A DNA stretch of 64,000 nucleotides, taken from NCBI GenBank assembly GCA_030248295.1, contig JASANH010000463.1, positions 372,001 through 436,000 on the forward strand, read 5' to 3'. This document shows positions 47,801 to 59,013 of the stretch, in pieces. The notes under the pieces were generated by a model that worked only from the letters and a program-made list of their open reading frames with translations, made no database searches and was not told the DNA's origin. Position numbers and translations under genes: made by a program. The stretch comes from Mesodorylaimus sp. YZB2_4. Taxonomy: Eukaryota > Nematoda > Enoplea > Dorylaimida > Dorylaimidae. Position 1 is the stretch's first letter. Each line of letters starts with the position of its first letter.

Positions 47801-49911
47801 AATCTGAACCTGCATCTGGGCCATTATTGTGTTGCAGATCTGGTAACGCTGCCTCGCTCTCAGAACCGTCAAAGCGTAAAACAAAATGAGCTCAAATATT
47901 CTCGACCAGCAAGTTAAAAAACTGGCGGCCCACGTGCTAGGATTGGATGGGATCTTGTGCTGCACAGTATAGGCTGAATGTCCAGTGTAATGCAGGCTGA
48001 CATCGTGCTTCAAGGTGGTCTACTCAGGGTTTTTTAAAAATTTTTGTGGGCTGAAGTTCTTTTGCCTCTGGCCGGCAAGCAGTCAAACCTTCTACGCAGG
48101 GCTGTGCGGGGACCCAGCACACAAAGCAGCGTCCCTCTGCGTGTCTCCACTGGGAGCACCTCCTCGCGAGGGCATTCTGGACAGGACACCGACTTCCTCG
48201 GACGATGGCGGGTGGGCTTTGAACCCTGTCGGTATTCGACAGCCAAGACTGTCTCCTAGTTTGGCGTCCGTCCCTCCATTCGGAGCACCTCGGGTACCGC
48301 GTGAGTCACCCACGGCCTGGCGAGCAAGGTCAGCGAGGGTTTATGGTTCGCAAACCGACCTCCATCACCGGGGATCGAACCCTGGACGAGTCCAGCCACT
48401 CGCTCCCAAGCAATACGGGGAGACGAATGCCGGACCGCTGCACCGCCGCGGCCGCCGCATCATAGTTGGTGTTCGAGTGGGTAAGGGATGAAGATGCTGC
48501 GTCCATGTTTAGCACAGGTTATGTCGTAATGAAATCCTTGGCTCGCCCTAGATCAAACTAGGGATGACCAGAGGAAGGCTCAAGCCGCAGGAACGAGCCC
48601 ACGCAGTCCACGGCACCTCGTGATGAGTTTATTGGCAACGCACAACGAGGGCCATACAAGTTTATTGGCAACGCGCTTTCCCGATGCAGCTGCTCTTTTT
48701 GTGTAGTTCGCGCGGGTTTTTAAGATATCGAGTTTCGCGGGGCAACATTTCGCAGAGACGAAAGTTACTGTTTAAATGTATGAGCAGAGGAATTGCAACT
48801 TGCAAAACTTATACACTACTGTGTCAACCTTGCTGGAGTCCCCAGCATGCTTGCTATACCCATTAAAGACAAACCTTTGGTATCCTTGGGTTCCTTATTA
48901 CAGATTGGCAATGTTTCGTCAGATACATCGTCTCCGCCGCAATCAAATTTTCCGTCGCAGAGGCGCGAAGTTGATAAGCAAAGAAGCGAAAAATGGCATC
49001 GGAATATTCCTGGCGAGCTGCATGAAGTCATGGCTATAATTAGACACCTAGTGCCAGAGTTAGGCCTACGGTATATGCTTAGGGAATTGGGACTAAAACT
49101 GAAATTCATCTCACCGCACACCCGTCCAGTTTCGTCGGCACCATCCCCGCAGTTATCTACGCCATTACATTGTAATGAACGGGAAATGCACTTTCCACTG
49201 GGGCATTTAAATTCATCACCACCACAAGAGTCGAGCAGCGTGGTCTGGTTTCTGGCTGCACGTTAGAGCCTTAATAAATATAAATCACCCGATTATTCAG
49301 TCCAGCTCACCTGTGATTGAGGACGAGCAATTCTGCTCATCCCAGCGATCACCAGCGCAATCATAATTGCCATCGCAAATCCATTTCTTGTGAATACAAC
49401 GAGCGCTTGTAGGACACCGAACATGGCTGTCAGGACAGGCAAGGCTTAAACAGTAGTTGTGCTTTTCATCAGAATGATCGCCGCAGTCGTTGTAAGTGTC
49501 ACAAAAGTCTACGGGAAAAACGCAAATATTGGTGTATGGGCATTTGCGTTTCTCATCGGGACATGTCACTGGTAAGCCAGGGCAGGTGATGTTATTCTCA
49601 TCGGAGACCAGGGTATCGAAGCAGTCGTTGTGTCCGTCGCAGAGTCTACTGGGCTGCAGGCAATGCCCCGTTTCTGGACACCGAAAATACTCTGGGTCCT
49701 GGCACCCGATACCACTGGGTTGAATCGTAGGTGGCTGCACGGTGGTCGATTCGCTCAGCTGATCGGCGGTGCATGTACCTGAAATAACGAACTCCCTGTT
49801 GCAAGCCTTTTCCATGCAGAAAGGCAAGCAGTTACCAAAAAATTCAAGCCAGGGAAAAGACAAAAAAAGAGGTAAGAAGGTAAAAACAGTCATTTTACGA
49901 GTAGAAGGCAT
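44812..49911 (-). CDS. LDL-receptor-related protein, partial at the C-terminus
   Basis: Eight exons join in phase: 49911-49311, 49255-49115, 49033-48875, 47105-46959, 46897-46745, 46707-46385, 46295-45836 and 44925-44812, together about 699 residues. The ATG at 49911 is followed by a hydrophobic signal (MTVFTFLPLFLSFPW). Five LDL-A repeats follow, for example GHCLQPSRLCDGHNDC, CIHKKWICDGNYDC, KCISRSLQCNGVDNC and SRLCDGKFDCGGDDVSDE. Then come an EGF-like module (NPCATFENTCSQKCVSREGG), a beta-propeller with LDLR class B strands (DSIYWIDGNSF, AFLYWTDVGKD, HRLYWAVPQ, RFIYWSPEN) and a second EGF module (CTMALCSHLCLRMPKQQYKC). This is the LRP/LDLR core, an endocytic or Wnt-type receptor. The donor after DPCTP shows that the gene continues, but the membrane segment and tail were not found. 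Not all Asp of LDL-A repeat 3 (GDRWDEQNC) fit the consensus. Confidence 0.88.
48031..48462 (-). mobile_element. tRNA-derived SINE, copy A
   Basis: Sits in the LRP third intron in reverse orientation. The right end is a tRNA-like head on the minus strand, with a near-perfect B box ccagggttcgatccccgg (about 48368-48385) and an A-box-like ggtgcagcggt about 60 bp before it. The left end is tttttt-aaaaattttt, i.e. an A-rich tail on the minus strand. It aligns along its whole length with copy B at 62415-62836 (shared gtgggctgaag, agtcaaaccttcta versus aatcaaaccttcta, actgtctcctagtttggc, cattcggagcacctcgg, atggttcgcaaaccgac, tccagccactcgctccca). Not coding, although plus-strand frames run through it. 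Confidence 0.85.
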
Positions 49912-50344
49912 TTACGGACCAGTAACAGTCACAAGCAGGCTGACTTATCTATGACAGAGCAGCGACAGCAACCTGGAAGGGAAGATGAGGGGGAGGAGAT
50001 GCTAAAACAGGTTTGTCGTTTACCCGAATGGTCTTCCATATTAGGGCAACCAGTTGAGTTTAAAAGTGGACTAGGAAAATAGACGCTTGGCAGGAATGCT
50101 ATGTCTTGTTACAAGTTGCCACGGCCAAGGAATGGAGCTGGCATGTCCATCAATGGCAACTCAACCTTTGCGCACTTGCTTATCCCGTCAGCAGAATTAA
50201 GTGCACTAGTTTTGATTGTCGCGATGGAGAGAACACTCCTGTGACAGATCCGAGAGCAGCTGCACCCAAAACCTACCGCACACACCTATGCCAACCTCTT
50301 GCCTAGCTTGACAGAAAGACTATCTGGTCGAACTACCAGATACA

Positions 50345-50500
50345 GTTGGTTGCGTACAAAACACGCATACGCAAAGTTTGCGTATTACGCATTGAAATTT
50401 GGATGCGTATACGCGCACGCATACGCATTCGACCTGGTGTACGCATGCACGCATACGCAAACTGCTTGCACGCAATACATACAATGCGTATTCTGATGTT
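50345..50500. repeat. ACGCATACGCA-type degenerate repeat, block 1
   Basis: About a dozen cgcatacgca, tgcgtattacgca and gcgtatacgcgcacgcatac motifs, including the palindrome acgcaaagtttgcgt near 50368. Reads open in several frames only because of the 6-bp-like periodicity. Block 2 of the same motif is at 51968-52085. Confidence 0.75.
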
Positions 50501-51967
50501 AGCGTCTTCAACAAAATTAAAAATTATTGCGTCATTTACGACTTTGTTGTAGTACAAGGAAGGGCTACCATAAAGTATAATTCACTTTTGTACCATTTTT
50601 TTTCATTTATTGCAGGTCTTCGTACTCGGGAATATGAGTCAAGTTATTAGCTAGAGGTAGAAGTCGAGTTACTTTAGAAAGTTTACCATAGAGTTCTCTC
50701 GCAGTAAGGCTGGAGGTTTGCAGCAAAATGCAATAAGTTACAGTTAATTTACTTGGTCTCATTATTCCTGGGCTCGGATTTTTTATGTACAAATACATTG
50801 TGGCGGGCGGAAGAATCTGTATTCGATTCCGCAAAGTGACTGACTACTTGACATGACTGCTCAGGACTCCCAATGAAGATCCTTTCAAAGAAAGTCTACG
50901 CGCACACAGGACATGAGGAAAATGCTCAGTTAGAAAACCTATTTTTTCAAATAATTGGCCTGCAAGAGAGCTGCTTTAATACAGTGAGTGAGTGACCGCC
51001 GCTGTAGCTTCCGCAAGCTAGACTAGACGGTTTCGAAGAAGCTCGAAATCGGTCGCTTGCTGATTGTAGGTTCCAGGGCCACCAAGCCAAATTCTGTGTC
51101 TCTTGGATTTATAAACAGGATATATGGCAACTTGTGCCCTGAACATCATCCTGGTTCCGGTATCTTGTGCCGATTGTGATCCCTTTCAGCCAGAAAAACT
51201 CCTAGCTCGGCCAGGGTATTGTTTTAGCCAGAGTTCCCTCTGGCCAGTCCCGTTTCAACTAGAAAACTGATTCGGCCAAAATATTTTTCGAAAAGGTAGC
51301 TTCTTCAAAAGAACGAGGTCGCCTCAACCCCCTTTTACGAAATGCGCTTAGTAAACCAAGGATCCGAGTAAGCTCGAATTTCTTGCACCAGCACATGGTG
51401 AGGAGCATGAATGGCGAGCACGTGATCTGGCATGTGATTCGGAACCAGACCAACATTTCATCGATAACATATTCTGACTTTTTTAGAGTCTACGAAGAAT
51501 ACAGCAGGATGGCACCATGGCCGTTTTGTAGGATCACCTCCAGTTTTAGTTCTCGATTATGATCTGATGGCATTTTGCCCATTTTGAACCACGTCACGGG
51601 TGCTGGTTCAGGCATGCGGAGAGAACACTGTCCACCTTATGCACTTGCTGTACAGAGATTTTGGCTGAATCGGGACTGGCCGTACAGGAACACTTGCCAA
51701 AACGCGACACTGGCTCAAAAGGGGCACCAGCCAGAAAGGGATTCAGGGTTGCTGGGCTGCTCGCTGAACCCGGATGGGCCCCAGAGAAATAACCCATGAT
51801 CGAACCTAAGAGAAATTTCTCCCCAAAGACGTTTTTTTATGCTGATCATGAGCGCCAGCGACAAGTTCTGCGATGTTTAATATCTGTTGTGCTGTTGTGG
51901 AAGCTGACATTTCAGCTATGGACATGCAGTTAGCTGCAGTTCAGGACTAGATATATCACTAGCTATT

Positions 51968-52085
51968 GTGAGAAAAATACGCAATACGCAAACTTGTACG
52001 CATACTTTGTGGAATACACAATTTGCGTATTACGCAATACGCATTCGCATTCAAGAGACTTTGCGTATACGGATAAGCATTCGAA
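51968..52085. repeat. ACGCATACGCA-type degenerate repeat, block 2
   Basis: Contains aatacgcaatacgcaaac, tgcgtattacgcaatacgca and ttgcgtatacg. The same motif family as block 1, 1.6 kb away; the two blocks could be the ends of one old element. Confidence 0.7.
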
Positions 52086-53316
52086 TCAAGTATTTTTACC
52101 AGTCGTACTACCAGATGAACAAAAGCTAAATGGATAAAAGCATCGTTCGGGCGGCTCAAGCTTCTTTAGTGATGACCGGTCATGTTTTTGTAAACTGTAT
52201 GACCAAACCTCTCTCGGGCTCGTGGCCTGGTGCTTCAAGTTTCTGCCTCCGATGCCGGGCGAGTGTTCGAGTCACGGCCTGGCAAATCATCGCGCACAAG
52301 CGTTTGGTGGTGTGGTGCGAAAAGAATGTAAGCAATCCTCGTGAAAAAAGCCGAAATTGTGTCTTCCCATCGTCGATTTTTTCAGTTGTCACAATCACCT
52401 CATGGAACCTTCGCCGAGCATCGCACGTGTGATAGTCCCGAATAAAAACAGAAAACAGCCCAGGAGAAGGTACTAAGTGATATGACCCTGGGCTGGATAG
52501 TCAAAATATTAAATGTGACCGTATTTCACTAATTGTTTGCTGTGCGATCAAAACTTCTGCTCAAGTGTTCTTCTATCATATCTCCATGAAAATGAGCAAA
52601 ATTTGGAGCGAAGCGAATTTTGGGTCTTTGCGTTCATGCTGAAAAAAAGAGATCCAGGTTGCGACAGAAGTCATCAGTGCTCGGATGGCAGAGCATCATC
52701 GTTATCGATTAATCTAATCGATATTGATCCCGCATCAAAACAAGACATCGCCCATCTTGTATGGCAGATTATTCAGCGACAAACAAGTCCTTTTGCAAAC
52801 CGTTATAGGTGCTAGCGGTGAGACGCCGCTCCTCTCAATCCTCTCATCCTGTAGTGCAACCATGGACATTAGAGGCGTCAGAGGAGCTTCTTCATGACCA
52901 CCAGAAGTTTTGGATAATGTAGCGGATGATGTCACAGTCTGGTTATTATCACAGGTTTCCAAAGTCCGGAATTTTCCTTCCTATTCTTTGTGTGCATTTT
53001 GAGTTCGCTTATTATCACGTATTTTTAGAAGGTACTTCAGTTTTAGTCACAGCCCGGATATTGTCACATTTTCTTCCCGTCCAGAGCTGGTGATACTAAG
53101 CGGACTCGACTGTATATACTGTATCTAAATCACATCTATATCTACACCTTTTTCCAAATTCATGCCAATACTAGACAGGACTTAGCACACCATGCGATCA
53201 GCAGAAATTCTCAAGTTGTATTCGGGCTAGATACGATCAATAATGAAAACTATAATGTAATGTATAAAATCTACTAAAAATTTAAAAATTCATGTTATCA
53301 TTAATATCCTGCCGCA

Positions 53317-54579
53317 TCATTTATGATATCTGGAATGCCATCTCTCAAAAATCAATGCTATGCTCGATATAGCCAGTCCCCCAAAAAGCATATAAAATAC
53401 ATTTTGGACTTGGCTCAAATTGATCTGTTGCCTTTTCTTCGCCATCTCCGATATGCGATCAGTATCTTTTGGCAGCGGAGCCGAGTCCGCCTTGGCGTAT
53501 CTTGAAAGTACACGCGATTTGTAATCACCAATAATATTTAAATACGAGTTCAATTTCTTTGCGTGACTGAAATTTTTTCTCCAAACGTAGGAATTCCATT
53601 TTTCGTACCCACCGTCGATCAACCACAATTGATCACGTTTGTTCAAGTATTTGCTGAGATGCATGGTTATAAAAGGTGCCCCCTGGTAATGAACAATTTT
53701 GGGTTCGGCATTGCGTTGCTGTTCCGCTACTGTCGGCCATATTTCATGCCCCAGCTCATTGGGCAGGTATATGGAGCCATACTTCCCAATGGCTCGGTTA
53801 AACTTATCCAGACACACAGCACTGGTACAGTTTTCAGGGGGAGGGGGAGGATCACGATAGGAAATGACACGATATTGATCGGAGAGCAATAAATCCACAA
53901 AGTCGTCAACATTCTCGAACGGTCTGTAAACTGGGAAAGGGTGGAGGATGGCGGACAGAATGTAAGTGTTGTAAAATGTGAGCATGGCAGTCAGCAGCAC
54001 GATCCATGCCGGCCAGATCAGTTGTGGCGGGATGCCAGCGATGAATCCAAACGTGACATCGGCTAACAAGCTGGCAGCGTGGTAAAGTCTGACTAAAATG
54101 TGATCTGTGCTTCCTGAGTGGATGATTAAATACAACGTGACGAGTGCAACGTAAATCAGCACTATGCTGAATAAGGTCAGCCAAACCAGGGAGCTAAACG
54201 GAGCCATGGGGGCAAATGACAAAGGAGGCGGTTGCAAAGTTTGAATAACAAATTGCTCTTGGAACTGCCAAACTGGCCAACTGAGGTCGAACAAGTCTTG
54301 CTCGAGTCTGCCTAATCGATTCATATTGCACAGATTCCCAATCATATCGATTTCACCTTTATCGAGTAGTTTCAACAAACCAGTCCACGTTCCATTTTGG
54401 CCGCGATCACCGCAGCCAGACTCCTTTGCAATGACGAATGTTATTCTAAGGTTCGCCATTCCAGCTATGGCCTCTAGTGTGTCTAATTCGGCGCCGGCCT
54501 CGCATTTTTTCTGATGACTAGGAAAGCAGTATGGGTTCAAATGGGGCCAAGGAGTCACGCCAACACGCACAGTGTCCAT
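53317..54579 (-). CDS. Ionotropic-receptor-like (iGluR ligand-gated) channel
   Basis: Intronless frame of 420 aa from the ATG at 54579; no other ATG lies upstream in frame. The N-part is a ligand-binding S1 half (VRVGVTPWPHLNPYC, GAELDTLEAIAGMANLRITF, GTWTGLLKLLDKGEIDMIGN and NMNRLGRLEQDLFDLSWPVW). M1 follows (FSSLVWLTLFSIVLIYVAL), then a pore-loop region and M3 (AWIVLLTAMLTFYNTYILSA), which has lost the SYTANLAAF motif of true glutamate receptors. S2 and M4 (YMLFGGLAISSIALIF) finish the protein. It lacks an amino-terminal domain, like insect IRs and the short nematode Lig_chan-Glu_bd proteins, so a chemosensory or synaptic channel role is inferred. No signal peptide is visible, so an upstream signal exon may be missing. 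The decayed paralogue at 57571 starts at the same place (MDVIRVGVAPWHHLNP), which supports the chosen start. Confidence 0.82.
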   Translation of the reverse strand: MDTVRVGVTPWPHLNPYCFPSHQKKCEAGAELDTLEAIAGMANLRITFVIAKESGCGDRGQNGTWTGLLKLLDKGEIDMIGNLCNMNRLGRLEQDLFDLSWPVWQFQEQFVIQTLQPPPLSFAPMAPFSSLVWLTLFSIVLIYVALVTLYLIIHSGSTDHILVRLYHAASLLADVTFGFIAGIPPQLIWPAWIVLLTAMLTFYNTYILSAILHPFPVYRPFENVDDFVDLLLSDQYRVISYRDPPPPPENCTSAVCLDKFNRAIGKYGSIYLPNELGHEIWPTVAEQQRNAEPKIVHYQGAPFITMHLSKYLNKRDQLWLIDGGYEKWNSYVWRKNFSHAKKLNSYLNIIGDYKSRVLSRYAKADSAPLPKDTDRISEMAKKRQQINLSQVQNVFYMLFGGLAISSIALIFERWHSRYHK

Positions 54580-54954
54580 TTTTGAACGAACTTGGATGAT
54601 CCTCACAGTTGTCAGAGAGAGACAGGGTGGGCGGACGAGGAAAGGAAACTCCCACGCCGCGGACGGGGACAGCTGCCGGAATGATTGATAGTATAGAATT
54701 ACGTTGCACCCAGATGGAAAATGACAGACTGGTCGTCGGAGCAACTTTATTTGGTCATTATGTTTCTGAAAAAGAAACTTGTGCTTGGACGATGCGGCTG
54801 GTGAAAAGGGGAAGCTTTGTGCTTAAACAAGCTTCAATGACGTGGTCACTCGAAGAATGCGATAATGTTGTTCTGCCCAGCCTGAAACATGAAGCCTGAA
54901 AAGGAAGCATGCGTTTCTTTTAGTCTTCACATATGTAGTTTAAAAACCAACCTG

Positions 54955-55035
54955 TATCGCTGGGACTGAACCCGAGACTCTACATAGCTACCAAGCAATG
55001 CGGGTAGTCCGCTGAACAATTGCACTACCGTAGCC
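54955..55035 (-). repeat. tRNA-like SINE head or tRNA fossil
   Basis: On the minus strand there is a B box (gtctcgggttcagtccc, 54962-54978) preceded by ggtagtgcaattgttcagcg. The central caagcaatgcggg string matches caagcaatacgggg in the SINE at 48031, so this is probably the head of a related SINE. No body is recognised. Confidence 0.5.
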
Positions 55036-56950
55036 GGTGTACAATTGATGCAACGCACCAAATTGTTGGTGGTCAACGCGCCAAAGCCCTTCTGCCCTAC
55101 AGACCAAAAAGTCTAAATCATGTGGGATTCGTACCACAATCCGGTGTCCGATGCGCATCTATGCACGTCTCGCCTCAATATCACAGTTACTGAAATCAAA
55201 GTTATGTCTGTCTTCGGAAGCAGACCATAGATCATGGGGACTTGCTAGAATGGGTTCTCAACACTCGCAATCGGTGGTCGTAGGGCCTGCGTGACCACTC
55301 AACTTTCCACAAGGAATGAGCACGCTGGACAACTGCAACACCAGATATGCCAGCTAACCATGCAATTTGCCGCACTACTGAATTAGTTCAGGCAAAAAGA
55401 GAAGGAGTCTGGAACGAATGAGTAACAGTATGCAACTTGCCACAAAAATATGCCTGAAAAAACTTTCTGCGCCTATGCTGATCTAATCCTTGTTCATCAC
55501 TAGACAAAGAAAATTTCGAATTTTTTGGCGAGCACGCAACGCCCATACAAGATAAACTACAATAAAGCAGTCTTGGAGCCGCATCAGCAAGACAAACTGA
55601 ATTATTGAAGCGTGCCGCAGTGCATGGCTTGATGTAGCGTGTACCCACTGTACCGAACTTTCAGCCGACAAAGCCAGTGTGATATTCTTTTGACAAAATA
55701 GCTGTGTGTATTTACATACTGTAGGTATGTGCGGCGACACAATAATTGATCTGACATACAATTTCCATTCATTTCTACCATTCTCTAGTTTGATATCTGG
55801 TCCTTGGTGCTGGATTCTTCAAAACACAAAAGCAAAAACCAACAATAAGAACTCGAACGCCAACTCATCATTGAGAGAAAACTGAAAAGGTACCCAAGAA
55901 CATTCTCATCAACTCCTATCACTAGCTAGTAAGAACATGTTAGCTGCTCACATTATCAAACTAACACTGGCACGTGCTGTATAAATTTATTGACTCGCTT
56001 TAGAGCCAATTATACGCTAGGCTACGCGACAGGGTTGTCGAGCTGTGCTCTCTCATGGCAATCGACAGAAACCCATGCTGCTGGCGATGAATCAAACACG
56101 ACATGGCTCGCAAATTGGCAGCATGATGTGATCTCTGATTCCTGAGCTTAGCTGAAATATGACGAAGTGACGAATGAAAGGATCATGCCGAGTTAGGTCG
56201 ACCAGGCCAGTGCACCATGTACCCCTCACCTCCAGCATGGTGTCTCATTGAGCCAGAGATTGACCAGGCTGTTTGTAGGCAAAGCTGCGACGAGCTTACG
56301 CATCTGAATAAGTCACAATCAGGGCGGCAGTGTAAGAAGTAGAGCCGGCTCCCAGCATTGCGTACCTCGCACTCGGTCGCAAGGCATTATCTCTGCCACC
56401 TGCTGAAGCGCGCAAGTTTCGGCTCATGTCTGACCATTACGAGTTGTCTGAACACGGCTTGCTCCTGCCAAGCTCGCCAGATGTAAGAAGTAGAGCCGCC
56501 TCTCACCTATTATTTGTTCTATTGAACAAAGAGTTTTTGCCATCTGTCCGAAGGTGCTGATGTGCAGTAGGATATGAGGACCAAACTGAAATTGCATGAG
56601 TGCCGTGTGTTCTACAGTTTGCCACAGCATACTAATATACCTACAGTACCAGCTCATTTGGAGATAAGTGACGGAAAGCTTAATTAATAAAGCACGTGCA
56701 GAGGTGGCGCGGCCAATCAGGAAGACGGAATGCATTGTGACACATTTATGTCTTATTCTGCCAATATTATGCCAAAATACGCTTTCCAGCAACCAAAACT
56801 TGTGAGGTTCTCTTGACAAAGTATTTGTACGCATAACCCAATTACCTTTGTGCATTGATACAGTTCACCCATAGAATTCGTTTGGCTACCATTTTCTTGG
56901 TTTAATTCCCATGGTTTGCGCTGGGTTTCCCAGATTCCAAAAATATAAAA
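55036..56950. other. Gene-poor stretch between the facing receptor copies
   Basis: No gene recognised. Minus-strand frames at 55388-55761 and 56424-56855 have no domains I know. It separates the intact and broken receptor copies, which face away from each other with their starts about 3 kb apart. Confidence 0.35.
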
Positions 56951-56959
56951 TCCCATCAT

Positions 56960-57182
56960 TGGCCCCACGTGGTGGCGGGACGTGGGCCCACGTGGGATCT
57001 TATGGGAATCCATGCCCACATGTGTCGCATGACAACCCACTTGCCCAGTGTGTCATCCCACATGGCAAACATGTGGGATGCGTTTCCCATGAGTGTACCA
57101 TGTGGGATGACGTTATCCCATGTGGGTTTTCATGCCCACATGGTATCCACGTGGGCCCATCTTGGTATTTCATGGGATGGGC
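56960..57182. repeat. Cluster of CCCACGTGGG / CCCACATGGG palindromes
   Basis: Three CACGTG (56966, 56989, 57148) and at least six CACATG/CATGTG cores lie within 220 bp, nearly all with g/c flanks (for example gcccacgtggg and tcccacatggc). A perfect 11-bp hairpin pairs catcccacatg with catgtgggatg (57054-57080). Further catg and tgggat strings fill the gaps. The array has no coding sense. It lies about 400 bp upstream of the start of the broken receptor copy. Confidence 0.8.
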
Positions 57183-57570
57183 AATCTGGGTTCTTCGAGA
57201 ACATCAAAGCCAAACAAACCAACAATAGGATCTCGAAACGAAAGATTGCACACTAGTGAAAGAAAATTGAATACACGGCAGCAAGTTTCCTCCTCTCGTT
57301 TTTATCTTATGGTCACAACGAAGACCCATACAGTATTGATTAATCGGCAAACTGTCGCAGGAGCGCAATTTAGAACTGATTACTTGCCAAGCTATGCGTG
57401 ACAGGCTCCAAACTGTGGCAGTTTTCTGACAAGTAATCTCAAAAGAGAAGCGCTCCACCAGTCGTGGATGAACATTGCTGGCAAACGATATCATCTCCCA
57501 GCTGCTCCAGAGAAGCAACCGTCGTCTGCAGCATTCCATCCCGCGGTTGCAGTTGTCTGAGTCCAACATC

Positions 57571-58853
57571 ATGGATGTCATTCGGGTCGGAGTGGCACCA
57601 TGGCATCATTTGAATCCTCAATGTTACCTAAGTCGTGCCAGAAATTGCAATTCGGGCGTCGAATTGGACATTTTGACCACACTCGCTCGAAAAGCGAATC
57701 TAAACGTGAAATTAGTCGTTTCTAATGAAACTAGCTGCGGTTACATGCCTTTAGAGGTCGTTTCGAACGGTACCTTTTCCGGATTACTTCGCATGTTACG
57801 CGACAACGAAATCGATATCACTGGAAATTTGTGTGGACAAAATCGATTATTACCATTGAAACAAGATTTCTTCTCTTATAGCTGGCCAGTTTGGCAATAT
57901 CAAGAGCAGTTCATAATCCGAACACCCCAGCCTCGCCCCTTCGTCATTCGCAACCTTCACGCCCTTCAGTCGATTAGTATGGATAGCATGCGGCGTAATA
58001 TTTTATTATACGCTGCCTTTCTCGTCATACATTCTTATTTCCAACTTTCTTCCGACAAACTTTGGATTCGTTGTTTTCACTCATTTTCAGCTTTGATCGA
58101 TATTTTAGGTGGCATTATGAAACATTTACATCCTCAAATTACCTAGCCGTTTCGGATTTTTTTGGTTCACTTTTATATTTATGTTCTACAACACTTATTC
58201 TTTCAGCAGTCCTCCATCCCTAACCCGTCTGGCGCCCATTCTCCAACCCAGACCAACCGACTGATGTCCTTCTGGCAGGCGAATATCGAGTCCTCACCTA
58301 CCGTACTTTACCCCCTACCCCCGGGGGGTGTACTGGAGAATGCTCAGTGAAATTTGATCGAGCCATTTAGACTTATGGATTCAAAACTATCTCGAATTCC
58401 ACTAGTTTCAATCTTATGGTCGCAATCGCCAGACAGAAAGTCGATACTCGAAAAGTGTTCTTATTCGATGGCGCCCCATTTATGAGTCTATATTTGAGCG
58501 AATATGTGACTGGCCGAGAGAAATTATGGGTTATCGATAGCCAGCTGTCATGAGAGGCGATCAGTATACTTGTGGAGAAAAGATTTCAAACACGCCGATA
58601 TGCTCAATATTTATTTGAGTTCTATCGGGGATTTTCGATATCAAGTATTTTCCAAATATTTACGATCGTAGGGCGATGAACCAGAACGAGGCGAACAATT
58701 CATACAAGTCGCAAAAGAGCAGGCCAAGGGCATGTTTTTCCTGCATGTGGGGGCATGGGATTGGCGATGCTGGGATTCTAGCGGAAACAGCATGGTTTCG
58801 ATTGAGATTGCGTACAATTTGAATGAATTCATTCCCAAAGCAAATTTCTTTTA
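57571..58853 (+). pseudogene. Decayed ionotropic-receptor-like paralogue
   Basis: Opposite in orientation to the intact copy at 53317. The first 190 codons are open: MDVIRVGVAPWHHLNPQC, SGVELDILTTLARKANLNVK, GTFSGLLRMLRDNEIDITGN and DFFSYSWPVWQYQEQFI. The frame then ends at 58146 after the M1 area. Downstream pieces in other frames still match the intact protein: FDGAPFMSLYLSEYVTGREK and LWVID, then WRKDFKHADMLNIYLSSIGD in a different frame, then a stop (TAG) after SKYLRS. An M4-like remnant (HVFPACGGMGLAMLGF) is frame-shifted. M3 is largely gone. Several independent breaks make this a pseudogene. Confidence 0.85.
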
Positions 58854-59013
58854 AAATAATCGAATAAAAACGCAAAAACAAAATTTGTTACCCGCACTGA
58901 GGGTTGAACCCCAGACGTTATGATACCACAACAAGGTATTATCCAAAGCACAAAAATCAGAACAATTTCTTTACACAATAACACCAAAGTCAAATATCCT
59001 CAAGGAATCTTCC

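Larger units (their letters stand above)
49912..53316. other. Intergenic region between the LRP and receptor genes
   Basis: No gene recognised. Two stretches of tacgca/tgcgta simple repeats are annotated separately. A 92-codon frame at 52537-52815 and one at 51575-51799 show no domain. Confidence 0.35.

Noticed and set aside
48015..48491. 158-codon plus-strand frame
   Set aside because: It runs through the SINE copy and is open by chance; the homologous stretch at 62415 does not keep the frame.
50346..50650. Overlapping frames on both strands
   Set aside because: They come from the ACGCATACGCA repeat, which is open in many frames.
57121..57401. Plus-strand frame across the palindrome array
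   Set aside because: His/Trp/Gly-rich reading is an artefact of the CCCACRTGGG repeats.
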